From the NCBI GenBank assembly GCA_021818335.1, contig JAKAEJ010000004.1, positions 1 through 64,000 on the forward strand: a DNA stretch of 64,000 nucleotides, written 5' to 3'. Each line of letters starts with the position of its first letter. Position 1 is the first letter of the stretch. This DNA is from Pseudomonadota bacterium (lineage in GTDB: Bacteria > Pseudomonadota > Gammaproteobacteria > Xanthomonadales > Rhodanobacteraceae). Below are positions 45,750-56,158 of this stretch, in pieces. The translations under genes and the position numbers were made by a program. A model generated the notes under the pieces. That model was not told the origin of the DNA, made no database searches, and saw nothing but the letters and a program-made list of their open reading frames with translations.

Positions 45750-48182
45750 TCATTGATGAGACCGCATGGGCAGGAGGTGGAGAGTGTGCTGCGGTGCACC
45801 CGGTAGCAACGGCGCCGCCGAACCTTGGGCCCACGCTTTCCAGCCAGCGAGGTAATAGGGCGACAACGGGTTGTCACTTTGCCCTCCAGGCATGTGCAGG
45901 TCGCTTTCCGCAGGATGGCCAGGCATGATCTCGAAGCGCTCGGATGCGCCAAAGGCTGGTGCCTGGACGCGAGGCATGTTCGTGTCTCCGGGCATGGGTC
46001 TGGCCGGCTGGTCCAGAAACCAGCGAAGTGGCGCGGGCAGCGCGGCTGCGAGGGGGTGGTCGATGCGCGTGGTATTGCGTCGTCCCCAGCTCTGCGCGGC
46101 GATGCCTCCCGGCGCGGCCCGGAAGCTTGCCGCGACCTGCCGTGCACAATGGACGAGCAACTGGCCCCAGTCGTGATAGCGCGGATCGAGCAGGTAGACC
46201 GGGCGCTGCGTGGCCAAGGTCCAGACTGCGTACTCGCTCGTATCGCCGCTCGGCCACGCGAACCGGGGGTATCGCGCGTGGATGCGGGCAACGAAGGGCG
46301 CCAATACGGCCATGCGGACTTCATGGCGAAATGCTTGCGCGGCATGGTACGAGACGCTGTCGATGCCGGCGCGACCGCTCCAGCGGCCTGTAGCGTGGGC
46401 GAGCGCATCCAAGAGCGCATCGCCAGGATGGGCCTGGAGGGTCGAACGCAGGAGCGCATACCACGGTTGCATGAAGATCGCACGGTCGTCCAGTTGGATG
46501 GCCAGAAGGTCTCGCGGCGCGAAGCGTCGACGCGCCGTGAGGTCATCGCGGATCTGCTGCGCGCGTGCGCCCAGGTCATACCCGCCATTGCCGAGCATGG
46601 TCAACCAAGCGCCGTCGACCACGCGATTGTTGGCCGTCCACAGGCGCCCGCCTGGCGGATCGACCATGCGTGGGTAGTCTTTGGGATCCACCCAACCGGC
46701 CCATCCCGATCCGGCCGTGGAAAAGTCGGCTGGCAGCGTCGGGTCGAAATGCTTCCGGATCGGTATGGCATCCCCGGCAATGGTCCAGCCGATATGGCCC
46801 GTGGCATCGCCAACGATGAAGTTCTGAGGCGGTATGCCCAGCGTGGCGGCAATCGCCAACGCTTGCGTCGCATTCATCGCCGTCTCAAGATGAACCAGGT
46901 TGACGTTGACAGCGCGCGGGTGCAGGGCGATCCAGTCCATGGCGAGCGGCGTGCCGTCCGCATCGTGCGCCAGGATGGGTCCCCAAATGGTGTCGCGGAC
47001 GGTCAGTTCGACGGGCTTCCCGCCTGCAACGCGAATGACCTCGCGATGCGTGCGGATCGGCGCCCACCCGCCCGGGACCCGGTAGCGCGTCGGATCATGC
47101 GGATCGCGCAGCACGCGGACCCAGTCGCGCCACTTTCCGTAGCTGTCGGTGAACGCCCAGGCGATGGCACCATTGGTGCCGGCCACCAGCACGGGCACGC
47201 CGGGCAACGTCAGGCCGTCGAGCTGAACGATGCGCGCAGGATCGCTAGGGTTCGGATAGCGCAGTTCCGCGCGGAACCAGATATTGGGGACGCGCAGCGC
47301 CAGGTGCATGTCATTGGCCACGATCGCAGCCCCGGTTGCCGTGAAGCGGCCAGCGACGGCAAAGCCGTTGCTGCCGATCACTCGGGGCTGGCTCAGTATT
47401 TTTGCGAGAGCGGTGCTTCGCAGCGCTGTTGCTGGCGGTACGGCTCGCAGGTTGAGTTCACTTGCCGGTGGCATGGGCACCGGCACGTCCGGTGGCCCGG
47501 TCATGGGCGCCTGCCAGCGCGGGTCGGGGGCAGTGAGAAATTCGACTACGGCCTTGGGCAGGACCGCACGCATGCGCGCGCGCTGCACGCTGTCAAACCG
47601 TGGCGTCACCAGATCGAGGTACATGGCGTCGACGACCAGGATGCTGTCAGCCGCAGTCCATGGTCGCGGCCTCCTGCGAAGCAGCAGGTACTCCCAGGGC
47701 CTCACTTCAAGTGCCGACAGACCGGTATTGACCCCGCGGGCGTAGGCATCGAGCAGCGCGCGTTGCGAGGGCGGCAATCGTCCAAGGATTTTCTTTGCCA
47801 GTGCGGCGAATCGATAGGGGCGGTTCGCACGGTCAGCCGGCAATGCCGCGGGACCCAGCAGCGCGGAGAGCGTGCCCGCGGCGTCCCTGCGGAGCAGGTC
47901 CATCTGGAAGAATCGTTCCTGCGCGTGGACGAAGCCCAAGGCGTACGCGAGATCGATGCGGTTGCGCGCGTCCAGCGTGGGGATGCCCAGGGCATCGCGT
48001 GTCACGGTGACAGGTGCGCTCAGCCCCGGCAACGATTGACGTCCGTCGAGACGCGGTCGGCTTCCCGCCAGCAGAAGCCAACCTGTGATGAGCGAAGCCG
48101 CAAACAGCAGGAGCAGGCCGCCGACACCCCAGCGAAGGGCGCCCCGTGTGCGCTCGCGTATCGACACCGTTGCCTTGCCCAT
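45750..48182 (-). CDS. Penicillin acylase-family Ntn hydrolase (810 aa)
   Basis: An autoprocessed N-terminal-nucleophile amidase. After a membrane-anchor-like or signal helix (WGVGGLLLLFAASLITGWLLLAG), the alpha-chain region has VTVTRDALGIPTLDARNRIDLAYALGFVHAQERFFQMDLLRR. The processing site and nucleophile are G270-Ser271 in RVIGSNGFAVAG, followed by NDMHLALRVPNIWF, all conserved in penicillin/AHL acylases. Such enzymes cleave beta-lactam side chains or acyl-homoserine lactones; which substrate applies here cannot be told by eye. The ATG at 48182 was chosen over the ORF-track start because it begins the helix region. It lies downstream of parC on the same strand. Confidence 0.9.
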   Translation of the reverse strand: MGKATVSIRERTRGALRWGVGGLLLLFAASLITGWLLLAGSRPRLDGRQSLPGLSAPVTVTRDALGIPTLDARNRIDLAYALGFVHAQERFFQMDLLRRDAAGTLSALLGPAALPADRANRPYRFAALAKKILGRLPPSQRALLDAYARGVNTGLSALEVRPWEYLLLRRRPRPWTAADSILVVDAMYLDLVTPRFDSVQRARMRAVLPKAVVEFLTAPDPRWQAPMTGPPDVPVPMPPASELNLRAVPPATALRSTALAKILSQPRVIGSNGFAVAGRFTATGAAIVANDMHLALRVPNIWFRAELRYPNPSDPARIVQLDGLTLPGVPVLVAGTNGAIAWAFTDSYGKWRDWVRVLRDPHDPTRYRVPGGWAPIRTHREVIRVAGGKPVELTVRDTIWGPILAHDADGTPLAMDWIALHPRAVNVNLVHLETAMNATQALAIAATLGIPPQNFIVGDATGHIGWTIAGDAIPIRKHFDPTLPADFSTAGSGWAGWVDPKDYPRMVDPPGGRLWTANNRVVDGAWLTMLGNGGYDLGARAQQIRDDLTARRRFAPRDLLAIQLDDRAIFMQPWYALLRSTLQAHPGDALLDALAHATGRWSGRAGIDSVSYHAAQAFRHEVRMAVLAPFVARIHARYPRFAWPSGDTSEYAVWTLATQRPVYLLDPRYHDWGQLLVHCARQVAASFRAAPGGIAAQSWGRRNTTRIDHPLAAALPAPLRWFLDQPARPMPGDTNMPRVQAPAFGASERFEIMPGHPAESDLHMPGGQSDNPLSPYYLAGWKAWAQGSAAPLLPGAPQHTLHLLPMRSHQ

Positions 48183-48302
48183 GCCCGGTCCCCAAGCCGT
48201 CAGGCGATCACTGCGTGCGGAAGTGTGGCATGCATGCGCTGACCAGTGCATGCCTGCTGCCCGTCTCGCACGCGCCGCTGGATTCCGCGGGCAATCCCTG
48301 CG

Positions 48303-50543
48303 CTAGCTTTGCGTCACCTCGATGCGATCGACGCCGCGCAGTCCCCGCGGCAGGAGGCCGCCGCGGCTGGCGCGTACGCCGCCGAAGGCGACCAGGTCCG
48401 ACCATCTGAGGCCCAACTTGCGCTGGCCTGCGTGGAGCGTGACGGCGCCGCCTTCGGGCACGACCGCGACGCCGACGACGAACTCGCCCTCGGTGCCGCG
48501 CTTGGCGCGTGGAATATCAACCAACTTGAGGCCCTTTCCGCGGTCGAGTTCCGGTAGTTCGGCAGCCGAGAACATCAGAAGATGGCCGGCGCTGGTGACT
48601 ACGACCAGGCGGTCTCGGGCGACGTCGTGCACGGGTGCGGGGATCAGGACGCGTGCCCCCCGGTCGAGGTTCATGACCTGCTTGCCTGCCTTGTTGCGGC
48701 CACTGATCGCCTCCAGGCGGGCGATGAACCCATATCCGGCGGAACTCGCCAGAACCACGCGCTGCTCGGCGTCGCCAATTGCAAGGGCTTGCACCTCGGC
48801 GTCAGGCGGCAGCGCGAATCGGCCCGTGAGCGGTTCGCCGTTGCCTCGCGCGGAGGGAAGGGTATGCGCGGGCGTGCTGTACGCACGGCCGCCACTATCG
48901 AGGAACACCACTTGATGGGTACTGCGCCCGCGCGCTGCGGAGAGGAATCCGTCGCCCTCGCGGTACCCGAGGGCGGTGGCATCGACGTCATGGCCCTTCG
49001 CAGCACGCACCCAGCCCTTGGCGCTCAGCACGATGGTCACGGGCTCTGCCGCGATCAGCGCCCGTTCGTCCAAGGCCTGGGCCGCCTCGCGCTCGACCAA
49101 CGGGCTGCGGCGCGGGTCGCCGTACTGGTCGGCGTCGTCGCGGAGCTCGTCTCGAATCAGGCCGCGCAGTTTGGCAGGCGACTTCAGCAGCACGTTGATG
49201 CGCGCCCGATCCTGTTCAAGCTGGTCTCGTTCGGCATTGATTTTCATTTCCTCGAGTCGGGCCAGCTGGCGAAGGCGGGTCTCCAGGATGTAATCGGCCT
49301 GGCTTTCACTGAGTGAAAATCGCTGCATCAGGGCGGGCCTGGGCTCGTCTTCGAATCGAACGATGCGGATGACCTCGTCGAGGTTGAGGAAGGCGATGCG
49401 AAGGCCGTCAAGCAAATGCAGCCGGCGCTCGATCTTTTCCAGCCGATGGCGCAGGCGCCGGGTGACCGTATCGATGCGGAAGCGCAGCCACTCCAGCAAC
49501 AAGCTGCGCAGGTCCTTGACCTGTGGCTTGCCGTCAAGCCCGATGACGTTGAGGTTGACGCGGAAGCTTTTCTCGAGATCAGTGGTCGCGAAAAGATGCT
49601 GCATCAATTCATCCGCGTCGATGCGGCCGGAACGGGGGACGAGCACCAGTCGAACCGGCGTCTCATGGTCGGATTCGTCCCGCAAATCCTCCAGCAGTGG
49701 CAGCTTCTTGGCCCGCATTTGCGCCGCGATCTGCTCCATGACCTTCGCGGGGGAGACCTGATAGGGCAGGGCGGTGATGACGATGTTGCCTTCCTCGCGT
49801 TCGTAAAGGGCGCGCGCGCGCACCGAACCGTTGCCGCTGGCGTACAGCGCGCGCAATTCACGCGCCGGGGTGATGATCTCGGCCGCGGTCGGGAAGTCCG
49901 GTCCGCGGACGTGTTCGCACAGCTCCTCCAGCGTGGCATCCGGATGCTCCAGCACGCGAATGCAGGCGCTGGCGACTTCGCGCAAGTTGTGCGGCGGGAT
50001 GTCCGTCGCCATGCCAACGGCGATGCCCATGGCCCCATTGAGCAGGATGTGGGGCACGCGTGCCGGCAGCCATGAAGGCTCCTGCAACGTCCCGTCGAAG
50101 TTGGCGACCCACTCCACGGTGCCTTGCCCCAGTTCATCAAGCAGCAGCTTGGCAACTGGCGTCAGGCGCGACTCCGTGTAGCGCATGGCGGCAAAGCTCT
50201 TGGGATCATCCGGGGAACCGAAGTTGCCTTGGCCGTCGACCAATGGGTAGCGGTACGAGAAAGGCTGCGCCATGAGCACCAGCGCCTCGTAGCAGGCGGA
50301 ATCGCCATGCGGGTGGAATTTGCCGATGACGTCGCCGACGGTACGAGCGGACTTCTTCGGCTTGGCCGTGGCATCCAGGCCGAGCTCGCTCATGGCGTAG
50401 ACGATCCTTCGCTGCACCGGCTTGAGTCCGTCGCCGATGAACGGCAGGGCGCGGTCGAGCACGACGTACATCGAATAATCGAGGTAGGCCCGTTCGGCGT
50501 ACTCCCGCAGGGGGATCTGTTCGAAGTTGACCTGGGTGCTCAT
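48303..50543 (-). CDS. parC: DNA topoisomerase IV subunit A (746 aa)
   Basis: Subunit A of the type II topoisomerase that decatenates replicated chromosomes with ParE. The active tyrosine lies in [34 protein letters not shown] is the quinolone-resistance region, with Ser and Glu at the positions equivalent to E. coli 80 and 84, so no common resistance substitution is seen. Length 746 against 752 in E. coli, and the lower Arg-rich C-terminal repeats indicate ParC rather than GyrA (no GyrA-box QRRGG-type motif noted). It is divergent from uvrB with an 84-nt gap. Confidence 0.93.
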   Translation of the reverse strand: MSTQVNFEQIPLREYAERAYLDYSMYVVLDRALPFIGDGLKPVQRRIVYAMSELGLDATAKPKKSARTVGDVIGKFHPHGDSACYEALVLMAQPFSYRYPLVDGQGNFGSPDDPKSFAAMRYTESRLTPVAKLLLDELGQGTVEWVANFDGTLQEPSWLPARVPHILLNGAMGIAVGMATDIPPHNLREVASACIRVLEHPDATLEELCEHVRGPDFPTAAEIITPARELRALYASGNGSVRARALYEREEGNIVITALPYQVSPAKVMEQIAAQMRAKKLPLLEDLRDESDHETPVRLVLVPRSGRIDADELMQHLFATTDLEKSFRVNLNVIGLDGKPQVKDLRSLLLEWLRFRIDTVTRRLRHRLEKIERRLHLLDGLRIAFLNLDEVIRIVRFEDEPRPALMQRFSLSESQADYILETRLRQLARLEEMKINAERDQLEQDRARINVLLKSPAKLRGLIRDELRDDADQYGDPRRSPLVEREAAQALDERALIAAEPVTIVLSAKGWVRAAKGHDVDATALGYREGDGFLSAARGRSTHQVVFLDSGGRAYSTPAHTLPSARGNGEPLTGRFALPPDAEVQALAIGDAEQRVVLASSAGYGFIARLEAISGRNKAGKQVMNLDRGARVLIPAPVHDVARDRLVVVTSAGHLLMFSAAELPELDRGKGLKLVDIPRAKRGTEGEFVVGVAVVPEGGAVTLHAGQRKLGLRWSDLVAFGGVRASRGGLLPRGLRGVDRIEVTQS

Positions 50544-50572
50544 GGGAGGTGGAGCGGATCGGGGGGTGGCGC

Positions 50573-50578
50573 ATTATA
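50573..50578 (-). promoter_or_regulatory. Possible -10 element for parC
   Basis: On the minus strand this reads TATAAT, a perfect hexamer, 29 nt before the parC start. No good -35 is visible at standard spacing, and no Shine-Dalgarno precedes the ATG. Single-hexamer evidence only. Confidence 0.35.
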
Positions 50579-50627
50579 GGTGCGCGCGTTCACCGGCCCC
50601 TGACCGGCCCCGCGTACACTCGCTCTC

Positions 50628-52658
50628 ATGACCGAGCGTTTCGAACTTGTCGCCCCTTACGCGCCCGCAGGTGATCAGCCGGAAGCCATACGACGCCTTG
50701 CGGAAGGATTTGAGGCGGGGCTCGCCCATCAAACGCTGTTGGGCGTCACCGGTTCGGGCAAGACCTTCACCATTGCCAATGTCGTCGCGCGCGTGCAGAA
50801 GCCCACCTTGGTCCTCGCCCATAACAAGACGCTTGCAGCGCAACTGTATGGCGAGTTCAAGGCGTTTTTCCCGCGTAACGCGGTCGAGTATTTCGTGAGT
50901 TACTACGACTATTACCAGCCGGAGGCCTACGTACCGGCCTCGGACACCTACATCGAAAAGGATGCAAGCCGTAACGAGCACATCGAGCAGATGCGACTGT
51001 CGGCAACCAAGGCGCTCCTGGAGCGGCGGGATGCCCTGATCGTGGCGACCGTGTCGTCGATCTACGGCTTGGGCGATCCGACCGAATACTTCAGGATGGT
51101 GTTGCACCTCGTGCGTGGCGACCGCATCGACCAGCGCGAGTTGATCCAGCGCCTCACGGGGATGCAGTACGTGCGCAACGAGATGACCCTGGAGCGGGGG
51201 ACCTACAGGGTGCGCGGCGAGGTGGTTGATGTCTTTCCCGCGGAAAACGAGAGCGAGGCGATCCGCATCGAGTTGTTCGATGGCGAGGTCGAGAATCTTG
51301 CTCTATTCGATCCCCTGACGGGCGCTGTATCGCGCAGGGTTCCCCGATACACGGTCTACCCCGGCTCGCATTACGTCAGCACGCGGCGCACCGTGTTGCA
51401 AGCGATCGACACAATCAAGGACGAATTGCGTGAACGACTGGAGCAGTTGCGGACTGCCGGGCATCTCGTCGAGGCACAACGCTTGCAGCAGCGAACGCAA
51501 TACGACCTCGAGATGCTGGCCGAGGTGGGCTACTGCCAGGGCGTGGAGAATTACTCGCGGCATCTCACGGGGCACATGCCGGGGGAACCGCCACCCTGCC
51601 TCTATGACTATCTCCCGCCGGACGCCCTGCTGGTGGTCGACGAATCGCATGTCACCATCCCCCAGTTAGGTGCCATGTACAAGGGTGATCGCTCTCGGAA
51701 GGAGACGCTTGTGCAGTTCGGATTCCGCCTGCCTTCGGCGCTCGACAACCGGCCGCTGAAATTCGAGGAGTGGGAGAGGCGGGCCCCGAGAACCATTTTC
51801 GTGTCGGCGACGCCCGGCCGATACGAGCTTGAGCATTCGCGCGGCGAAGTCATCGAATTGGTGGTGCGGCCCACCGGATTGGTCGATCCCGAGGTCGAGG
51901 TACGCCCTGCCCGTACCCAGGTAGAGGACCTTCTAGGCGAAATCCGCGCCCGCGTGACGATGGGAGATCGCGTGCTGGTCACGACGCTGACCAAGCGCAT
52001 GGCCGAAAACCTGACGGAATTCCTCGAAGAACACGGTGTGCGCGTACGCTACCTGCACTCGGACGTCGAAACCGTGGAACGGGTCGAAATCATCCGTGAT
52101 CTGCGGCTCGGCGCGTTTGACGTCCTTGTCGGCATCAACCTGCTTCGTGAAGGCCTGGACATGCCCGAGGTCTCATTGGTTGCGGTCCTGGATGCCGACA
52201 AGGAGGGATTTCTCCGTTCGAGCACCTCCCTGGTGCAGACGATCGGCCGTGCTGCGCGAAACCTGCGCGGGAAGGCGATCCTCTACGCGGATACGATCAC
52301 GGCGTCGATGCAGGCCGCGATGGACGAAACCGAACGTCGCCGGCGCCGGCAGACCGAACACAACGTCGCGCACGGCATCAGGCCGCGTGGAATCGAAAGT
52401 GCCGTCCGCGACATCATGGAGGGCGCGCGCGAGGCCAGTACGGCGAAGGCTCGGCGCGGTCGTGGCCAAGCCGGAGACGCGCAGTCTAGGCAGGCCGGAC
52501 GAGCCACGGGACAGCCGGTGGCCGCCGTTCAACGTGCTGGAGAAATCCGCCGCCTCGAAGCCGAGATGATGCTGCATGCCGAAAACCTGGAATTCGAGGA
52601 GGCAGCGCGGTTGCGCGACGAAATCGAGCATCTGCGATCGCTGCCGATTGAATCGTGA
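50628..52658 (+). CDS. uvrB: UvrABC excinuclease subunit B (676 aa)
   Basis: Damage-verifying helicase-like subunit of nucleotide excision repair, working with UvrA and UvrC. The Walker A is [13 protein letters not shown], the beta-hairpin is [21 protein letters not shown], and the helicase motifs include [21 protein letters not shown] and [22 protein letters not shown]. The C-terminal UVR motif ([28 protein letters not shown]) needed for UvrC is intact, so the protein is full length (676, near the usual 673). The ATG at 50628 has a TACACT hexamer ending seven bases upstream and no ribosome site. I see no clear LexA box in the 84-nt gap. Confidence 0.96.
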   Translation: MTERFELVAPYAPAGDQPEAIRRLAEGFEAGLAHQTLLGVTGSGKTFTIANVVARVQKPTLVLAHNKTLAAQLYGEFKAFFPRNAVEYFVSYYDYYQPEAYVPASDTYIEKDASRNEHIEQMRLSATKALLERRDALIVATVSSIYGLGDPTEYFRMVLHLVRGDRIDQRELIQRLTGMQYVRNEMTLERGTYRVRGEVVDVFPAENESEAIRIELFDGEVENLALFDPLTGAVSRRVPRYTVYPGSHYVSTRRTVLQAIDTIKDELRERLEQLRTAGHLVEAQRLQQRTQYDLEMLAEVGYCQGVENYSRHLTGHMPGEPPPCLYDYLPPDALLVVDESHVTIPQLGAMYKGDRSRKETLVQFGFRLPSALDNRPLKFEEWERRAPRTIFVSATPGRYELEHSRGEVIELVVRPTGLVDPEVEVRPARTQVEDLLGEIRARVTMGDRVLVTTLTKRMAENLTEFLEEHGVRVRYLHSDVETVERVEIIRDLRLGAFDVLVGINLLREGLDMPEVSLVAVLDADKEGFLRSSTSLVQTIGRAARNLRGKAILYADTITASMQAAMDETERRRRRQTEHNVAHGIRPRGIESAVRDIMEGAREASTAKARRGRGQAGDAQSRQAGRATGQPVAAVQRAGEIRRLEAEMMLHAENLEFEEAARLRDEIEHLRSLPIES

Positions 52659-52688
52659 GCTGGTCCTGATGCGTCGCGCGCGGGGAAT

Positions 52689-53249
52689 CTAGCTGAGGCC
52701 CGTGAGACGCTGCAGGGGAACGGCCGCCAGGATCCGGTCCCAGGGGAAGCGGGGGCCCGGGTCGCGTTTGCGCGGGACGGTCTGGTTCGCGTCGTCCGTG
52801 GCGGGGACCCGTGCACGGTCGAGATCCTCGTGGCCGGCAACATGACGTAGGTTCGGCAGACGACGCGCCAACTCTCGGAGCAAATCTTCCAGCGCGTCCA
52901 GCTGGGCCTCCGGGTAGTCCTCGTCCATACGCTGGCATCGGCTGTCGAGCCAATGCGGCCACCGGCCTCGGTTGACGAGTTCGATGCCGACCGAGCGTTC
53001 GTTGTAGCCCCGGGTGTGATGGGCCATGCGCGATTCAGGCACGAAGCGGAAGCTGCTTCCGTCGCGGTCAATGTAGAAGTGCCCGCTGTTGCCAGTCCCG
53101 CCGTCATAGAGACGGCGCTCTCCGTACTCGCGAGCGGTTGCCAGATCAGGTAGTTCGGTGCAGTGGATCACGACGAGGTCGATGGCTGCCGCAGGCCGGG
53201 TGGCCAAGTGCTCCACGTACGGCAGTAACCAGTCGATGATCGTGCCCAT
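52689..53249 (-). CDS. N-acetylmuramoyl-L-alanine amidase, AmpD-like (186 aa)
   Basis: A zinc amidase of the Amidase_2 family that cleaves the bond between muramic acid and L-alanine in peptidoglycan fragments. LVVIHCTE has the first zinc His, RMAHHTRGYNERSVGIELVN the conserved region, and HVAGHEDLDRARVPATDDAN the late His/Asp block. No signal peptide is evident, so an AmpD-like cytoplasmic recycling role is plausible; the sequence is close to, but not clearly, canonical AmpD. The ATG at 53249 was chosen over the longer ORF start. It is convergent with uvrB. Confidence 0.8.
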   Translation of the reverse strand: MGTIIDWLLPYVEHLATRPAAAIDLVVIHCTELPDLATAREYGERRLYDGGTGNSGHFYIDRDGSSFRFVPESRMAHHTRGYNERSVGIELVNRGRWPHWLDSRCQRMDEDYPEAQLDALEDLLRELARRLPNLRHVAGHEDLDRARVPATDDANQTVPRKRDPGPRFPWDRILAAVPLQRLTGLS

Positions 53250-53374
53250 GATTCGATTCTCGCATGGGTGCGGCAGGTGCACGGATGAATGGGGCGGGCG
53301 CACTGCTACCATCGGCGGATGCAAACGTCGCTTCGGGTGCCCTTTCGCGCCCCCTTCATGCTTGGTGCACCGCA

Positions 53375-53905
53375 ATGAGCCCGGTGAGTGGAGTCGTCCT
53401 GCTCTCTCACGGGCTGGATAGTGGACCCGATGCGGCCAAGACGGGCGCGCTGGCGGTTGTTGCCGAGGACCTGGGCTGGACTGCGAGGCGCCTCGATTAC
53501 CGTGACCTCGACATGCATGGCATGGCGGACGCGGCGGAGCCGCGCATTCAGCGGCTGGTCGATGCGATCCCGGGCGACGGCACGCCCTGCGTTTTGGCCG
53601 GGTCTAGTTTCGGCGCCTTCACATCGGGCCGTGCGTCGATCCAGCGCGCGGTTCATGGCTTGTTCCTCATGGCTACGCCGCCGCGGATTCCCGGATTTCC
53701 GCAACCGTTTGCGATGCGTGAGGGGGCACGCACCTGTTTCGTCCATGGCTGGCACGACGCCTTGTGTCCCGTCGACGCGGCGATTGCCTTCGCCCGCGGT
53801 CATCGATCCGACATGCTTCTGCTGGATGACGATCACCGCCTGGCCAACCATGTGGCTGCGATCGCCCATCATTTTGGGTGGTTCCTGAGCCACATCGTGG
53901 CATGA
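53375..53905 (+). CDS. Small alpha/beta hydrolase (176 aa)
   Basis: A short protein with VVLLSHGLDSGPDAAKTG near the N-terminus (oxyanion-hole region), the nucleophile elbow AGSSFGAF (G-x-S-x-G type, GSSFG), and a late DDDHRL segment with the catalytic His region. At 176 residues it is small for the fold but similar in size to YqiA/RBBP9-like hydrolases. Substrate unknown. The ATG at 53375 was chosen over 53264, which lacks a ribosome site. Its TGA overlaps the rlmKL ATG, so translation of the next gene is coupled. Confidence 0.75.
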   Translation: MSPVSGVVLLSHGLDSGPDAAKTGALAVVAEDLGWTARRLDYRDLDMHGMADAAEPRIQRLVDAIPGDGTPCVLAGSSFGAFTSGRASIQRAVHGLFLMATPPRIPGFPQPFAMREGARTCFVHGWHDALCPVDAAIAFARGHRSDMLLLDDDHRLANHVAAIAHHFGWFLSHIVA

Positions 53906-56076
53906 CCGCGGTTTTCGTCACTTGCGCGAAGGGCCTCGAGGAGTTGCTGCGTGACGAGATCGCAGCGCTGGGCATTGCGGTTCGTGCGGGCGTAGCGGGT
54001 GTCCGCGTCGAAGCGGGCCTCGCGGAGGCCTACCGCATTTGCCTGCATTCGCGGCTCGCGAGCCGCGTGCTGTGGCCTTTGGCCGAATTTGCGGCGGCGG
54101 ATGCGCCCGCACTCTACGCCGGCGTGCAGACAGTCGACTGGTCAACCGTGCTTGCCGCCGATGGTAGCCTGGCTGTCGATGCCAATCTCGTTCAGAGTGC
54201 ATTGACGCACAGCCAGTTTGCCGCGCAGACGGTCAAGGATGCGATCGTGGATCAGTTCAGGTCCGAGACTGGCGCGCGGCCGCGGGTCGATCGCGACGAT
54301 CCCGACGCCCGCATCAACCTGCACGTGCGCCACGATCGCGCCACATTGACGCTGGATCTCTCCGGCGCACCGCTGCATCGCCGTGGCTGGCGCCAGGCGC
54401 AAGGCGCGGCATCGCTCAAGGAAAACCTGGCCGCGGCGCTGCTGATTCGTGCGCGATGGCCCGAAGTGCATGCCCGGGGAGGCGTGCTCTTCGATCCCAT
54501 GTGTGGCGCGGGCACCTTGCTGATCGAGGGTGCGCTGATGGTTGCGGGTGTTGCGCCGGGACTTGGCCGGACCCGCTTCGGATTCGAGCGCTGGCCGGGA
54601 CATGATGCAGCGCTGTGGCAAAGGCTCCGGGGAGAGGCCGAGCAAGTTGCTCGCGAGGGTCTTGCCGTCCTGCAGCCGGTCTTTCATGGCCGCGATCGCG
54701 ATCCGGAGATGCTGGCCGCCGCCCGTGCCAACGCGCAGCGTGCGGGAGTCGCGGGATTCCTCCGACTGGAGCGCGGCGATGTCGCGCATATGCTGCCGCC
54801 GGTTGCGGGTTTGACTGGGTTGCTGGTGAGCAATCCGCCTTATGGAGAAAGACTCGGGAGTCTCCCCGAGGCGCTGAGCCTTTACCGTTCCATTGGGGAG
54901 CGTCTGCGCGAACACTTCGCGGGCTGGCGCGCCGCGATGCTGTTCGGTGAGCAGGGTGACGGTCATCAGATGGGTTTGAAGCCCGAGCGCAGCCATCGCT
55001 TGTACAACGGTGCATTGCCCTGCACGCTGCTGCAATTCCAGGTACATGCCGAACGAAGCCAACGAGAGCCCGCGCCGCTCCCAGAAGCAGTCCAGATGGT
55101 GGCAAACCGCCTGCACAAGCGCATGCAGCATCTGCGCAAGCGATTGCAGCGGGAAGGAATCGATTGCTTCCGTCTTTACGATGCGGACCTGCCTGAATAT
55201 TCCGCGGCGATTGATGTGTACAGCGGGCGTGCCCTGGATCCGGATGCGTCGGCAGCGGATCCCTCGGCGCCGGTGCAGCGGTGGTTGCATGTGCAGGAAT
55301 ACCAGGCGCCCGCCACGATCGATGCTGCCGTTGCCGCACGACGCCTTCAGGAGCTCTTGCGTGCGGCGGGACGTGAGCTGGACGTGCCGCGCGTGCGGAT
55401 CGCGGTGAAGACCCGCGCCCGCGGCCGCGGCGGCGAGCGTTACGGTCGCATGGATCAGCGCGCGCAATGGCTGGAGGTTCAGGAGGGCGGGCTGTATTTC
55501 CGGGTCAACTTGTTCGATTACCTCGATACGGGGCTGTTCCTCGACCATCGCGCCGTACGCGCGCGGCTCCGGGCGCTCGCGCGTGGTCGTCCCATGCTGA
55601 ATCTCTTTGCCTACACGGGCACTGGCAGCGTCTTTGCCGCTGCGGGTGACGCAGTGAGCACCACCAGCGTGGATCTCTCGGCCACCTATTTGGAATGGGC
55701 TGGGTGGAATTTGCTCCGGAACGGCTACCGGGGCGCATCGCATCGGCTGGTTCAGGCCGACGCGCGCGCGTTCCTCCGTGCCGAGACCCAGCGCTACGGG
55801 CTGGTCTATGTCGATCCACCGACGTTTTCCAATTCCAAGCGTGCGGAGGACTTCGACGTTCAGCGCGAACACGTCGATCTCCTCAGGGCCTGCGCCAGTC
55901 GGCTGGCGTCTGGCGGCGTGATCGTCTTCTCCAACAATTTCCGGCGATTCCAGCTTGATGCGGACGCGCTGCTGGAGGCGGGCCTCGCCATCGAGGATTG
56001 GAGCGCGCCCAGCGTGCCGTTCGATTTTGCGCGACGCGGCAATATTCACGGATGCTGGCTGCTGCGCGCCCGCTGA
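53902..56076 (+). CDS. rlmKL: Bifunctional 23S rRNA methyltransferase RlmKL (724 aa)
   Basis: Methylates G2445 (m2G) and G2069 (m7G) of 23S rRNA, by two fused methyltransferase halves. Residues about 45-160 match the THUMP domain. The first half (RlmL) has LFDPMCGAGTLLIEGAL and VSNPPYGERLG, the NPPY motif. The second half (RlmK) has the SAM loop NLFAYTGTGSVFAAAGDA and VYVDPPTFSNSKRAEDFDV with the DPPxF motif. The length of 724 is near the E. coli 702. The start at the ATG in the GCATGACC overlap was chosen over the ORF-track start because it gives the conserved N-terminal VFVTCAKGLEELL. Confidence 0.93.
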   Translation: MTAVFVTCAKGLEELLRDEIAALGIAVRAGVAGVRVEAGLAEAYRICLHSRLASRVLWPLAEFAAADAPALYAGVQTVDWSTVLAADGSLAVDANLVQSALTHSQFAAQTVKDAIVDQFRSETGARPRVDRDDPDARINLHVRHDRATLTLDLSGAPLHRRGWRQAQGAASLKENLAAALLIRARWPEVHARGGVLFDPMCGAGTLLIEGALMVAGVAPGLGRTRFGFERWPGHDAALWQRLRGEAEQVAREGLAVLQPVFHGRDRDPEMLAAARANAQRAGVAGFLRLERGDVAHMLPPVAGLTGLLVSNPPYGERLGSLPEALSLYRSIGERLREHFAGWRAAMLFGEQGDGHQMGLKPERSHRLYNGALPCTLLQFQVHAERSQREPAPLPEAVQMVANRLHKRMQHLRKRLQREGIDCFRLYDADLPEYSAAIDVYSGRALDPDASAADPSAPVQRWLHVQEYQAPATIDAAVAARRLQELLRAAGRELDVPRVRIAVKTRARGRGGERYGRMDQRAQWLEVQEGGLYFRVNLFDYLDTGLFLDHRAVRARLRALARGRPMLNLFAYTGTGSVFAAAGDAVSTTSVDLSATYLEWAGWNLLRNGYRGASHRLVQADARAFLRAETQRYGLVYVDPPTFSNSKRAEDFDVQREHVDLLRACASRLASGGVIVFSNNFRRFQLDADALLEAGLAIEDWSAPSVPFDFARRGNIHGCWLLRAR

Positions 56077-56158
56077 ACGCGCCCCCCTGCCCAAGCGCCG
56101 GTTCAATGCGCGTTCATGGCAACCGTAGAAGCATGAGGCCGCAACCGGAGGACGTCAC

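Noticed and set aside
45825-48242. 805-residue plus-strand ORF
   Set aside because: It lies entirely opposite the penicillin acylase gene, has no recognisable motif or ribosome site, and is a typical GC-rich antisense shadow.
50290-50340. Quinolone-resistance substitutions in ParC
   Set aside because: The region reads [13 protein letters not shown], with Ser and Glu at the usual positions, as in susceptible enzymes.
54142-56106. 654-residue minus-strand ORF
   Set aside because: Antisense shadow of rlmKL; the sense strand carries clear NPPY and DPPxF methyltransferase motifs.
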